62,372 nucleotides of DNA from Opitutia bacterium. GTDB taxonomy: Bacteria > Verrucomicrobiota > Verrucomicrobiia > Opitutales > Opitutaceae. This document shows, in pieces, positions 26,731 through 34,675 of this stretch. A program made the translations under genes and the position numbers. The notes under the pieces were generated by a model. The model made no database searches, had not been told where the DNA came from, and worked only from the letters and a program-made list of their open reading frames with translations. Where the stretch lies: the NCBI GenBank assembly GCA_947474365.1, contig CANJIU010000053.1, forward strand, positions 1 through 62,372. The letters are read 5' to 3'. How positions within the stretch are numbered: the first letter of the stretch is position 1; every line of letters starts with the position of its first letter.

Positions 26731-29406
26731 ATGAAAAACCTCCACCGTCGCACGCATCCGCGCCTGCTGCCCGCGCTCGCCGCCGCCCTCGCTCTCGCCG
26801 CCTCCCTCAGCGGCCAGACCACGGCCAGGCCGGCCTCGACCGCTCCGTCCAAGGATGAGGCGATCGTGCTCTCACCCTTTACCGTCAACACCGACAAGGA
26901 CAACGGCTACATCGCCGCCGACTCGCTCCTGGCCGGCCGGCTCAGCACTGAACTAATCAAGACGCCGAGCGACATTACCGTCCTCACGCGCGATTTCATC
27001 AACGACATCGCGGCGACCGACTACCTCGAGGCCTCCTCGTACCTGACCAATACCTACGCCACGATCCCGGCCGGGCAGGACTTCGGCGCGCAAAACAATT
27101 TCCGCGGCCTCGGCGGCGGCTTTCCCACCCGGAATTATTTCAAGCACAACAACACCCTCGACTTCTACAACGTCGAGCGCGTCGAGAGCGCCCGCGGCCC
27201 CAACGCCCTGCTCTTCGGCGACGGCATCGTCGGCGGCGTCATCAACACGGTCACCAAGCAGGCGAAGCCGGGCCGGCGCGCGATCGAACTCGGCCTGCGC
27301 GCCGACTCCGAAGGCTCGATGCGCGGCACGGTCGATGCCAACCTCCCGCTCGGCCGCGACGGCGCCGTCCGCCTCAACCTCGTAAAGTCCGACGACCGCA
27401 CCTGGGTCGACACTTCCTTCCGCAACCTCGTCGGCGCCACTCTCGCCGCCACCTACCGCCCGTGGAAGGCCGGCGAGCTGCGCCTCGAGGTTGAAACCGG
27501 CGATTTGAAGCAGAATTATGCACGCCAGAATTTCACCGACAGCCTTTCGCTTTGGAACGGCATCGCCTGGCCCGGCGCGCAGACCAGCAACCCCGCCGGC
27601 GCCATCGGCGTCAGCCGCTTCACCACCGACCGACTCGTCAACCTGCCCGGCGTCGGCCTGGTCAATCTGCTCAATTTCGGCACGACGCAGGGCAGCAGCT
27701 TCACGATCGACCCAAACAAGTCCGCCTACATCGCCAACCTTCCCGCCATCCCTCGCAACCTGAGCCTGCAGCCGTCCAACGCCTATGGCGACACGCGCCG
27801 CCATCTCTTCGCCGGCTTCTACCAGCATGAGTGGAGCCCGCGGCTCCATTCGGAGATCGCCGCCCAATTCGCCACCTACAAGCGTTTCACCTTTGCCCCG
27901 AGCTTCGCGACGCTGCAGCGCGACATCAACAGCACCCTCCCGGGCGGCGCCGTGAACCCGAACTTTGGAAAAATCTACGCCGACGTCGGCCCGGTCACCA
28001 ACGATCAGGACAACCGCCACTACGACACCCGTCTCGTCACAGCCTACGACCTGCCCATCCCGTGGTGGAAGCAGACCCTCAACGCCATGGCCAGCCGCCG
28101 CGTCGAGTATTTCTATGCGCTCGATCTGCGCTGGATGCGCAATAACAACGCCGCCGTGCCACTGCTCACCAACGGCGCGAACCAATACTTTTTCCGCGAG
28201 TACCTGGACAACCTCCGCCTCGTGCCGCAGCGCCCGGTCGATGACGCGACCTACACCTGGGAAAACATTCCCACCCGCTACCGCAGCCAGCGCCAGCAAC
28301 TCGACACCCTCCAGGTCGCGACCGTGGCACGGATCTGGGACGACCGCATCACCGTCGTCGGCGGCCTCCGGCACGACAAGTACCGGAGCTATGAATACGC
28401 CATCGGCAGCTTCAGCGCCACCACCGGCCGCCCGGCGACCGTGGCGATCCTCGAAAAACAGCTCGCCACCAATGTCTTCTCTGGCGGCCTCACCTACTTC
28501 CCCATCCCCTCGCTCGGCCTCTACGCGAACGTCTCCGAGACGTTCAACCCCATCGGCGCCGGTGACCCCAGCCTCTTCCTCAAGCAATTCGACCAGACCA
28601 GCGGCCTCGGCTACTCCGGCGGCTTCCGCTTCCGCCTGTTCGGCGGCACCATCGTCGGCTCACTCGGCTACTACGACACCACGGAGAAGAACCGCGTGAC
28701 GGGCTTCGGGGTGACCGAGATTAACCGGATCTGGAACAACATCCAGCGCACGGAAAAATCCTTCCCCACCTCGTATCGCGACACGTCGGACATCTCGAGC
28801 AAGGGCTACGAACTCGATCTCGTCGCCAATCTGACGAAAAACTTCCGTCTCCGGGGCGGCTTCGGCACGCCGTCGACCAAGCAGTCCAACGCACTGCCCG
28901 ACACCATCCGCTACCTCAACGAGAACCTCCCGATCTGGCAGGCCGCGCTCACCGCGCCCACCACGACCAACGTTAACCAGATCAATTCCGACATCGCCGC
29001 CCTTCGCACCCGCATCCAGAGCGGCAACGAGGGCCGCGCGCTCAACGGCCAAGCCGACTACACGGCCAACGTCTTCGGCAACTACTCGTTCTCCTCCGGC
29101 CGCCTCAAGGGCATCAGCCTGGGCGGCGGCGCCTCGTTCGTCGGCCGCCGCATCATCGGCAACCAGGTCACGAACGCCTTCGACTACATCAAGGCGCCCG
29201 CCTACTACTCGGTGACAGCGTCCGCCGGCTACTCCTTCAAGGTCCGCAACAAAAACGTCCGCCTCCAGCTCAACGTGAACAACCTGCTCGACCTCGACCA
29301 ACCGTTCTACACCGGCATCCGCACGCTCAACGGCCGGAACTACCGCGACGGTTTCTACTATTTCGAACCGAGGAAATTTATCCTGAGCACGTCGGTGGAT
29401 CTGTGA
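26731..29406 (+). CDS. TonB-dependent outer-membrane receptor
   Basis: An 891-aa receptor for energised uptake, probably of an oligosaccharide. The signal peptide is LLPALAAALALAASLSGQ. A TonB-box-like IVLSPFTVNTDKDNGY follows, then the plug (LITELIKTPSDITVL-like start, FRGLGGGFPTRNYF, VERVESARGPNALLFG, GGVINTVTKQ) and a 22-strand-type barrel. It ends in STSVDL, not the common C-terminal Phe. It belongs to the same subclass as the receptor at 34676 (VTGFGVTEINRIWNNI against VTGFSSGEINSIWNSL; ANVFGNYSFSSGRLKGISLG against ANIFANYTLQQSALKGLRLG). The divergent LacI gene suggests sugar control. No STN domain is present, so it is not a surface-signalling receptor. Confidence 0.93.
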   Translation: MKNLHRRTHPRLLPALAAALALAASLSGQTTARPASTAPSKDEAIVLSPFTVNTDKDNGYIAADSLLAGRLSTELIKTPSDITVLTRDFINDIAATDYLEASSYLTNTYATIPAGQDFGAQNNFRGLGGGFPTRNYFKHNNTLDFYNVERVESARGPNALLFGDGIVGGVINTVTKQAKPGRRAIELGLRADSEGSMRGTVDANLPLGRDGAVRLNLVKSDDRTWVDTSFRNLVGATLAATYRPWKAGELRLEVETGDLKQNYARQNFTDSLSLWNGIAWPGAQTSNPAGAIGVSRFTTDRLVNLPGVGLVNLLNFGTTQGSSFTIDPNKSAYIANLPAIPRNLSLQPSNAYGDTRRHLFAGFYQHEWSPRLHSEIAAQFATYKRFTFAPSFATLQRDINSTLPGGAVNPNFGKIYADVGPVTNDQDNRHYDTRLVTAYDLPIPWWKQTLNAMASRRVEYFYALDLRWMRNNNAAVPLLTNGANQYFFREYLDNLRLVPQRPVDDATYTWENIPTRYRSQRQQLDTLQVATVARIWDDRITVVGGLRHDKYRSYEYAIGSFSATTGRPATVAILEKQLATNVFSGGLTYFPIPSLGLYANVSETFNPIGAGDPSLFLKQFDQTSGLGYSGGFRFRLFGGTIVGSLGYYDTTEKNRVTGFGVTEINRIWNNIQRTEKSFPTSYRDTSDISSKGYELDLVANLTKNFRLRGGFGTPSTKQSNALPDTIRYLNENLPIWQAALTAPTTTNVNQINSDIAALRTRIQSGNEGRALNGQADYTANVFGNYSFSSGRLKGISLGGGASFVGRRIIGNQVTNAFDYIKAPAYYSVTASAGYSFKVRNKNVRLQLNVNNLLDLDQPFYTGIRTLNGRNYRDGFYYFEPRKFILSTSVDL

Positions 29407-29426
29407 GCCACCCGGTGCGGCGACCG

Positions 29427-29963
29427 TCATTTCCCGGTCGTGCGCACCGGAATGTGCACTTCATACCGCTTGAGAAAGCCCGGCGTGAAGGGCCCGTTCC
29501 AATACACCGCATAGGCCGGCCCGGCTGACTCGACATCAGTCCGGGCCTTTAACCAGGCGGTGAGCGCCGCCGCGGTCTTGGCGAAATTTTCCGCGGAATA
29601 GCTGCCCTTACCGCCGAGGCTCGCCACGCGACGCTCCGGAACTTCGATCACATCGACGCCCTCGCCGCTGCCGGTCACCTTCGCCCGTTCCTTGGCGGAC
29701 ACCCAGAAAAACATCGCCGCCCCGTCGATCTGGGCCTCGACCGGAACGGTCATGGCGATGTCGTGCGACGAGATGTACCTGAAGAGCGGGCGAAAGAGCC
29801 GGTTCGACTGCTCGAAATAGCTTCCAGGCGCCGCCGACTTGAGGAGCGTGCCGGAAGGGAGCGTTTTCAGCTCAGGAGTACCGACAGGTGACTGGGGAAA
29901 CGCGGCGTCAGTGGCCATAAGGGAGCCGGCAAGGGCGAGAAACAGAAATAGGAGGCGTAGCAT
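29427..29963 (-). CDS. SOUL-family heme-binding protein, exported
   Basis: A 178-aa protein with a signal peptide (MLRLLFLFLALAGSLMATDA) and a SOUL/HBP beta-alpha fold. Visible segments are YFEQSNRLFRPLFRYISSHD, IAMTVPVEAQ (the family's I-x-M-T-x-P-V), ENFAKTAAALTAWL and the ending YAVYWNGPFTPGFLKRYEVHI. Eukaryotic members bind heme; bacterial ones are little studied. It converges with the receptor at 26731 (20 bp between stops) and is 9 bp downstream of the second LacI gene on the same strand, so the two may be co-transcribed. A heme role is of interest because two heme proteins lie upstream, but no link is shown. Confidence 0.85.
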   Translation of the reverse strand: MLRLLFLFLALAGSLMATDAAFPQSPVGTPELKTLPSGTLLKSAAPGSYFEQSNRLFRPLFRYISSHDIAMTVPVEAQIDGAAMFFWVSAKERAKVTGSGEGVDVIEVPERRVASLGGKGSYSAENFAKTAAALTAWLKARTDVESAGPAYAVYWNGPFTPGFLKRYEVHIPVRTTGK

Positions 29964-29972
29964 CCCCTCACA

Positions 29973-31076
29973 CTATTCTTTCGCTCCAGATCGCAAGTGA
30001 CGCCCGCGGCCATCCCCGCCATTTCGCCCCGACTTCGCCGCCACCTCTCGGCACGAACCGCCTTCCTTCCAAATCCCGACCACGGAGGTCGACGCGGGTG
30101 CAGATGGTATTCCGCAAACACGGCGGGCCACCAACCCGGCCAGCTGGTCCACCGCGGCAGCGCCGATCTCTGCGGGGCGCTCGTCGATTCCGCTCACGCC
30201 CCGGAGAAACGTGCCGGCGGTCGTGGTGAACGCCATTCCCACGCGCCCCGGGCATTTCAGTTTCAGCGTCCGCCGAACCCATGCCAGCTGCTCCGAATGG
30301 CTCGCGATGATCGCATCGGGCCGCTCACGCCTGAACCAGGAATCGAGCAACCCGGCATCATTCGCCGGCAGCACCAGCGGCGGCAGGAGGTTCCCCAGTT
30401 CGCGCAGACCGTGCCAAATCACCGCCGCGTCGAAGGCGTGATTCACCCGTTTGTCGTGCTCGGCGCTCGTCACGAATCCCAGCCGGCGATACCCGCGGGC
30501 CGCCAGCGTGCGGCAAAGGAGCAGCGCGTTCCCAAACTGGTCCGGCGTGACCCGGTTGAACGTCGGAGCCGTCACGCTCGCGGTCGCGGCGACGACAGAA
30601 AACGCCCGCCAGTCCAGCAGGTGCGTCAGATCGATCGGCTCCCGTTGCGGCAACAACAGCAGTCCCTGCACGCCGCGGGAGAGCAGGGTGCGCTGCACGT
30701 CGCTCCATTTCTTCGCGTCGGGGGCGACGTGCATCACCATGAACCCGTGCCCCAATTCCTCGGCCCGCCGCCGCGCGCCGCCGACAATCGCCATCGTATA
30801 GGGCTCGCGCGACTCCCGCGTGCGGGTGGTGAGACCGCAGAGGACATTTTGAAAGCGCGGCCGATGCCGGCTCCGAACGTGGTGCATCAATTTGGCCAGT
30901 TCCGGGTCCGGGCGGTATCCGAGCCGAGCCGCAATCGCAGCGATCCGCTCCCGCGTTTCCCCGGAAATTCCAGTCCGGTTGCCCAGAGCACGCGAAACCG
31001 TCATCACGCTCACCCCCGCCTGCCCGGCGATCTGACGGAGTGTCGGGGGACTGGTCGTCGGAAGGGAGGGATTCAT
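29973..31076 (-). CDS. LacI-family transcriptional regulator
   Basis: A 367-aa repressor. The DNA-binding part is TLRQIAGQAGVSVMTVSRAL with RIAAIAARLGYRPDPELAKL as hinge, followed by an effector domain (YTMAIVGGARRRAEELGHGF, RGVQGLLLLPQ, CRTLAARGYRRLGFVTSAEH, RPDAIIASHSEQL). The tail after ASTSVVGIWKEGG is basic and glycine-rich and probably disordered. It is divergent from the receptor at 31168 with a palindrome in the 91-bp interval, making it the likely regulator of that gene. It shares little sequence with the LacI protein at 25548 beyond the family pattern, so the two probably answer different ligands. Confidence 0.9.
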   Translation of the reverse strand: MNPSLPTTSPPTLRQIAGQAGVSVMTVSRALGNRTGISGETRERIAAIAARLGYRPDPELAKLMHHVRSRHRPRFQNVLCGLTTRTRESREPYTMAIVGGARRRAEELGHGFMVMHVAPDAKKWSDVQRTLLSRGVQGLLLLPQREPIDLTHLLDWRAFSVVAATASVTAPTFNRVTPDQFGNALLLCRTLAARGYRRLGFVTSAEHDKRVNHAFDAAVIWHGLRELGNLLPPLVLPANDAGLLDSWFRRERPDAIIASHSEQLAWVRRTLKLKCPGRVGMAFTTTAGTFLRGVSGIDERPAEIGAAAVDQLAGLVARRVCGIPSAPASTSVVGIWKEGGSCREVAAKSGRNGGDGRGRHLRSGAKE

Positions 31077-31083
31077 CGAGGAA

Positions 31084-31096
31084 CGTTACGTTAACG
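31084..31096. promoter_or_regulatory. putative LacI operator between regulator and receptor
   Basis: CGTTACGTTAACG is a 13-bp inverted repeat with 5-bp perfect arms (CGTTA and TAACG) and a central CGT. It is AT-richer than its surroundings. It lies 8 bp upstream of the LacI start and 72 bp upstream of the receptor start, where a shared repressor site would be expected. Confidence 0.45.
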
Positions 31097-31167
31097 AAAC
31101 AAAAGAATCGAATACGGTGGCGACAAGGCTTGAATCGCGGCGCCTCTGTCCAACCCCTTCCGTGCCC

Positions 31168-34100
31168 ATGCCAAACCCGAACCAACTCCGGCGCTGCCTT
31201 GTCGCCTCCCTGTGCGTCCAAGCGGCCGCTTTCGCCCAGATCGCGTCGAAGCCGACAACAGTCACTGCGTCAAACAACGACGCGGTGGTGCTCTCGCCCT
31301 TCACCGTCAGCACCGAACGCGACAATGGCTTCGTCGCCGCCAGTTCGCTCGCGGGCGGACGCCTCGCCGGCGACCTCCGGGACACCCCGGTCGCCTACTC
31401 CGTGCTGACACGCGACTTCATCGACGCGCTCGGCATCACCAATCAATTCGACGCCTCCGACTGGGCGCCGAACAGCGTGAAGAGCATCGCGGCCAACGGC
31501 GGCGGTTACGGCGATGACGTTTCCAACGCTCCCGGCACCTACAACGTCCGCGGCGCCGGCGGCGGCCGGGCTCAGCGTAATTTTTTCATCTATTTCTCGC
31601 CGAACGACAGCTACGTCGTCGAGCGCTTCGACTTCGGTCGCGGGCCCAACGCCGTCCTCTTCGGCAACGGCGGCCTCGGCGGCGTTTCCACCGTCATGAC
31701 GAAGCAGGCCCGTTTCGGCGCGAACTTCACCGAGATCGGACAGACCTTCGGCTCCTGGAACAACTCGCGCACCACGCTCGACGTCAATCGTCCCCTCGGC
31801 GACCGCGTCGCCCTCCGGGCAGCGACGGTCTACGCGGACAGCGAGGGTTGGCGCGACAAGCAGTTCGAAAAGGTGCGCGCCGCCTTCCTCACCGGCAGCT
31901 TCAAGCTCTCCCGCCAGACCACGCTTCGCCTCGAAGGCGAATACGGCGAGAGCAAGCGCAACCAGACCTTTACCAACCTCAGCGACCAATTGAGCGGCTG
32001 GGACGGCAAGACGACGTTCAGCGGCCGGGCCGACACCCTGCCCTCCAATTCCAACGCCCTCGGCGTCACCCGCCGCGGCACCGGCTATAATGTCTATAAC
32101 CCCTTCGGCGGCGTGGAGGCCGTGATGAGTTACCAGAACGATCCGATCACCCTCGCCGGCGGCGCCAACGCCCAGACACCCCTCGCCGGTTTCCTGCAGG
32201 GTTCCCTCCCCTCGTTCAGCAGCTCCGGCGCTAACATCCTCTATTCCCTCAATCTTCCGGGCAACCGCTTCGCCAACGCCATCGCCGGCTCCGCGTTTCG
32301 CCTCCCCTCCAAGGGATTCAGCCTCGCCTCCGACGTCCCCGTCATCGCCGAGCGCTTCAAGGATCTCCAGCTCACCGCCGACCATCGCATCGGAAATCTC
32401 TACCTCCAGGCCGCCGCCGACATCAACCGCTCCAACCAGCGCATCAACAACATCGATGTCCGCAATTCGAACATCATGTACGTCGACATCAACAAGCTCC
32501 TCCCTGACGGCAGCGCGAACACGCATTTCCTCCAGCCGTACGCCGACGGCATCCTGCGCCGCAACCTGAACTACCGCAATTCCCAGGGCGCCCGCTTCGC
32601 CGCCGGCTACGTCAAGGACGCCGGCAAATGGGGCAACTACAGCGGCAACATCATGGGCGGCTACTCCGAGAACGAATACCTCAACCAAGCCGAGAATCTC
32701 ACCATCGCGCAAAACGCGGACCACCGCCGCTGGGGCGCCACGGGCGTCGCCCTCGGCGAAACCGATCGCATCCGCGTCCGCCGCTACTGGAACGAGTCCT
32801 CCCGCCCCTACTACGAGCCGACCAGCATCCGCTTCCTCGATCCCGTCAACAGCATCAACAAGACGATCACTCCGTTCTGGACGCTCGAAAACGATCGCAA
32901 CGACTCGCAGCAGTACACCAAGACCCGTTTCAAATACGCCATCGCCGCGATCAACGCGAAATACTTCAACAATCGTCTCATCCTCCTGGGCGCGGTGCGC
33001 GGAGATGATTTCTACAATTATAACCGCCAGCAATCCCACGGCGGCGACTACGACCCCGTGAACTGGAACGGCAAGACCGTGAATTGGAAGCCCGACGGCC
33101 CCGCTGACTGGGCGACGCTCACCTACACGCCGAAGGACGCCAACGGTGTCGCGATCGGTCCCAAGACCTCCGCCGACAACCGCCCGCGCGACGGTAACGG
33201 CACCCGCCTCGCCCAATACGCCGGCGACCGCTTCAAGGACGACTACAACGCCCCCGCGGTCCAGGAGAAGAAGATCACCCGCAGCGTCGGAGCGGTCTTT
33301 CACGCGACGAAATGGCTCAGCCCGTATATCAACTACGCGGAGACGTTTAATCCACCGTCCGCCATCCAGCGTATCGACTCGAGCTTCCTGCCTCCGACCG
33401 TCGCCAAGGGCGTCGACGTCGGCCTGCGCGGAACATTTCTCGATGGTCGGCTCAACGTTTCCGTTCTGCGGTACATCAACACGGAGAAGAACGCGTCCGC
33501 CGGCTCCACCGGAGTGGGCGACATCAACAATATCGCCTCCTCCAACGCGCTCGGCGACACCTCGACCGCCGGCCGCAACATCCGCGGCTTCGCGAACGTC
33601 CCCGTCGTGCTCACCGATCTGCGCGACCGCGAGGCCCGCGGCTACGAACTCGAACTCGTCGCGAACCTGACCAAGCAATGGCGCATGTCGTTCAACGTCG
33701 GCCTGCCCAAGGTCTATGAGACGAATGCGTTCCGCGACTTCATCAAATTCTACGACGCAAACAAATCCGCCCTGAAACAAATCGTCCTCGACGCCGGCGG
33801 CCTCGTCGACGCGACCGACAACGCCACCGTCGATGGCAGCATCCCGGTCAACAACCGCTCCCTCGACGTCAACACCGCCGTCAACTCGTACAACAACCTG
33901 CGAATCGCCCGACAGAACGTCGTCGCCAATCGTCGGATCACGCAGGACCAACCCGCGGTCAATTTCTACACTGACTACACACTCGGCTTCAGTCGCCTCA
34001 AGGGCCTCCGCCTCGGCGGCGGCGTGCAGTACCGCGGCAAGCAAATCATCGGTTACCGCGGCTCCGACACCATCGTGAATCCCGCCAACCCCCTCACGTT

Positions 34101-34389
34101 CGTTGATGATCCGAATGTCGACGTCTACACTCCAGTCTACTCGCCGGCCTCCTACTACACGGTCGTCGCCACCATGGGCTACACCCTGCGGCTGCAGAAC
34201 AAACGCGAGGTCCGCTTCGACCTGCGGGTGAACAATCTCCTCAACGCGCAGGGCCCGATCTTCGGCGTCAGCACCGCCCTCCGCCCCAAGAACGGCGACC
34301 TCACTTCGCCCGCGCGCGAAACCGTCGCGAATGTGTACAGCTACAAACAACCCACCGGGATCAGCTTCACCACGACGCTGAAATTCTGA
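31168..34389 (+). CDS. TonB-dependent outer-membrane receptor
   Basis: A 1073-aa receptor with a signal peptide (RRCLVASLCVQAAAFAQ), a TonB-box-like VVLSPFTVSTERDNGFVA and a plug (SSLAGGRLAGDLRDTPVAYS, VERFDFGRGPNAVLFGNGGL). The barrel ends in TTLKF. It is a close paralogue of the receptor at 48977 over the whole length: both have DTPVAYSV, AQNADHRRWG, the QRIDSS and TVAKGVD segment, ANLTKQWR and LNAQGPIF. The start at 31168 is chosen over 31117 because it leaves a clean signal peptide. It is divergent from a LacI gene with a likely operator between. The ligand is unknown; an oligosaccharide is inferred. Confidence 0.93.
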   Translation: MPNPNQLRRCLVASLCVQAAAFAQIASKPTTVTASNNDAVVLSPFTVSTERDNGFVAASSLAGGRLAGDLRDTPVAYSVLTRDFIDALGITNQFDASDWAPNSVKSIAANGGGYGDDVSNAPGTYNVRGAGGGRAQRNFFIYFSPNDSYVVERFDFGRGPNAVLFGNGGLGGVSTVMTKQARFGANFTEIGQTFGSWNNSRTTLDVNRPLGDRVALRAATVYADSEGWRDKQFEKVRAAFLTGSFKLSRQTTLRLEGEYGESKRNQTFTNLSDQLSGWDGKTTFSGRADTLPSNSNALGVTRRGTGYNVYNPFGGVEAVMSYQNDPITLAGGANAQTPLAGFLQGSLPSFSSSGANILYSLNLPGNRFANAIAGSAFRLPSKGFSLASDVPVIAERFKDLQLTADHRIGNLYLQAAADINRSNQRINNIDVRNSNIMYVDINKLLPDGSANTHFLQPYADGILRRNLNYRNSQGARFAAGYVKDAGKWGNYSGNIMGGYSENEYLNQAENLTIAQNADHRRWGATGVALGETDRIRVRRYWNESSRPYYEPTSIRFLDPVNSINKTITPFWTLENDRNDSQQYTKTRFKYAIAAINAKYFNNRLILLGAVRGDDFYNYNRQQSHGGDYDPVNWNGKTVNWKPDGPADWATLTYTPKDANGVAIGPKTSADNRPRDGNGTRLAQYAGDRFKDDYNAPAVQEKKITRSVGAVFHATKWLSPYINYAETFNPPSAIQRIDSSFLPPTVAKGVDVGLRGTFLDGRLNVSVLRYINTEKNASAGSTGVGDINNIASSNALGDTSTAGRNIRGFANVPVVLTDLRDREARGYELELVANLTKQWRMSFNVGLPKVYETNAFRDFIKFYDANKSALKQIVLDAGGLVDATDNATVDGSIPVNNRSLDVNTAVNSYNNLRIARQNVVANRRITQDQPAVNFYTDYTLGFSRLKGLRLGGGVQYRGKQIIGYRGSDTIVNPANPLTFVDDPNVDVYTPVYSPASYYTVVATMGYTLRLQNKREVRFDLRVNNLLNAQGPIFGVSTALRPKNGDLTSPARETVANVYSYKQPTGISFTTTLKF

Positions 34390-34410
34390 CCCCACGCGAC
34401 GCCAACCGGA

Positions 34411-34600
34411 CCCGGGGAACGCGACGCCCTGTCACGCTTCGCTCGCATTCCCTGGGGACGCGACGCTCCCGTCGCGTTTCGCTCGCGCTCCCTGGGGACG
34501 CGACGCCCTCGTCGCGTTTCGCTCGCGCTCCCTGGGGACGCGACGCCCTCGTCGCGTTTCGCTCGCGCTCCCTGGGGACGCGACGCCCTCGTCGCGTTTC
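34411..34600. repeat. tandem repeat, 40-bp unit, about 4.75 copies, each with a hairpin
   Basis: Units begin at 34411, 34451, 34491, 34531 and 34571, the last cut to 30 bp. The inner units are almost identical; the first is the most divergent. Each contains CCTGGGGACGCGACGCCCTC followed by GTCGCGTTTCGCTCGCGCTC. Within it ACGCGACG and CGTCGCGT form an 8-bp stem with a 4-base loop. Repeats abut without spacers, so this is not a CRISPR array. A related GTCGCGGCTCCAG follows at 34621. It fills most of the 286-bp gap between two receptor genes. Confidence 0.85.
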
Positions 34601-34675
34601 ATCCGCCTCCGCGACGCGGCGTCGCGGCTCCAGTCTCACTCCTCCACGTAGGTATACTATTAAAGCCATCATCAC

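Noticed and set aside
31270..34395. A 1041-codon open frame on the minus strand opposite a TonB receptor
   Set aside because: It is the complement of a well-supported receptor gene. In GC-rich DNA the antisense frame stays open by codon bias; its translation is Val/Gly/Ala/Glu-rich with no family motif.
34411..34600. CRISPR array
   Set aside because: The 40-bp units follow each other without unique spacers, and no cas gene is present.
34653..34658. TATACT as a promoter -10 box for the receptor at 34676
   Set aside because: No matching -35 box and a very short leader; kept only as a remark in the gene entry.
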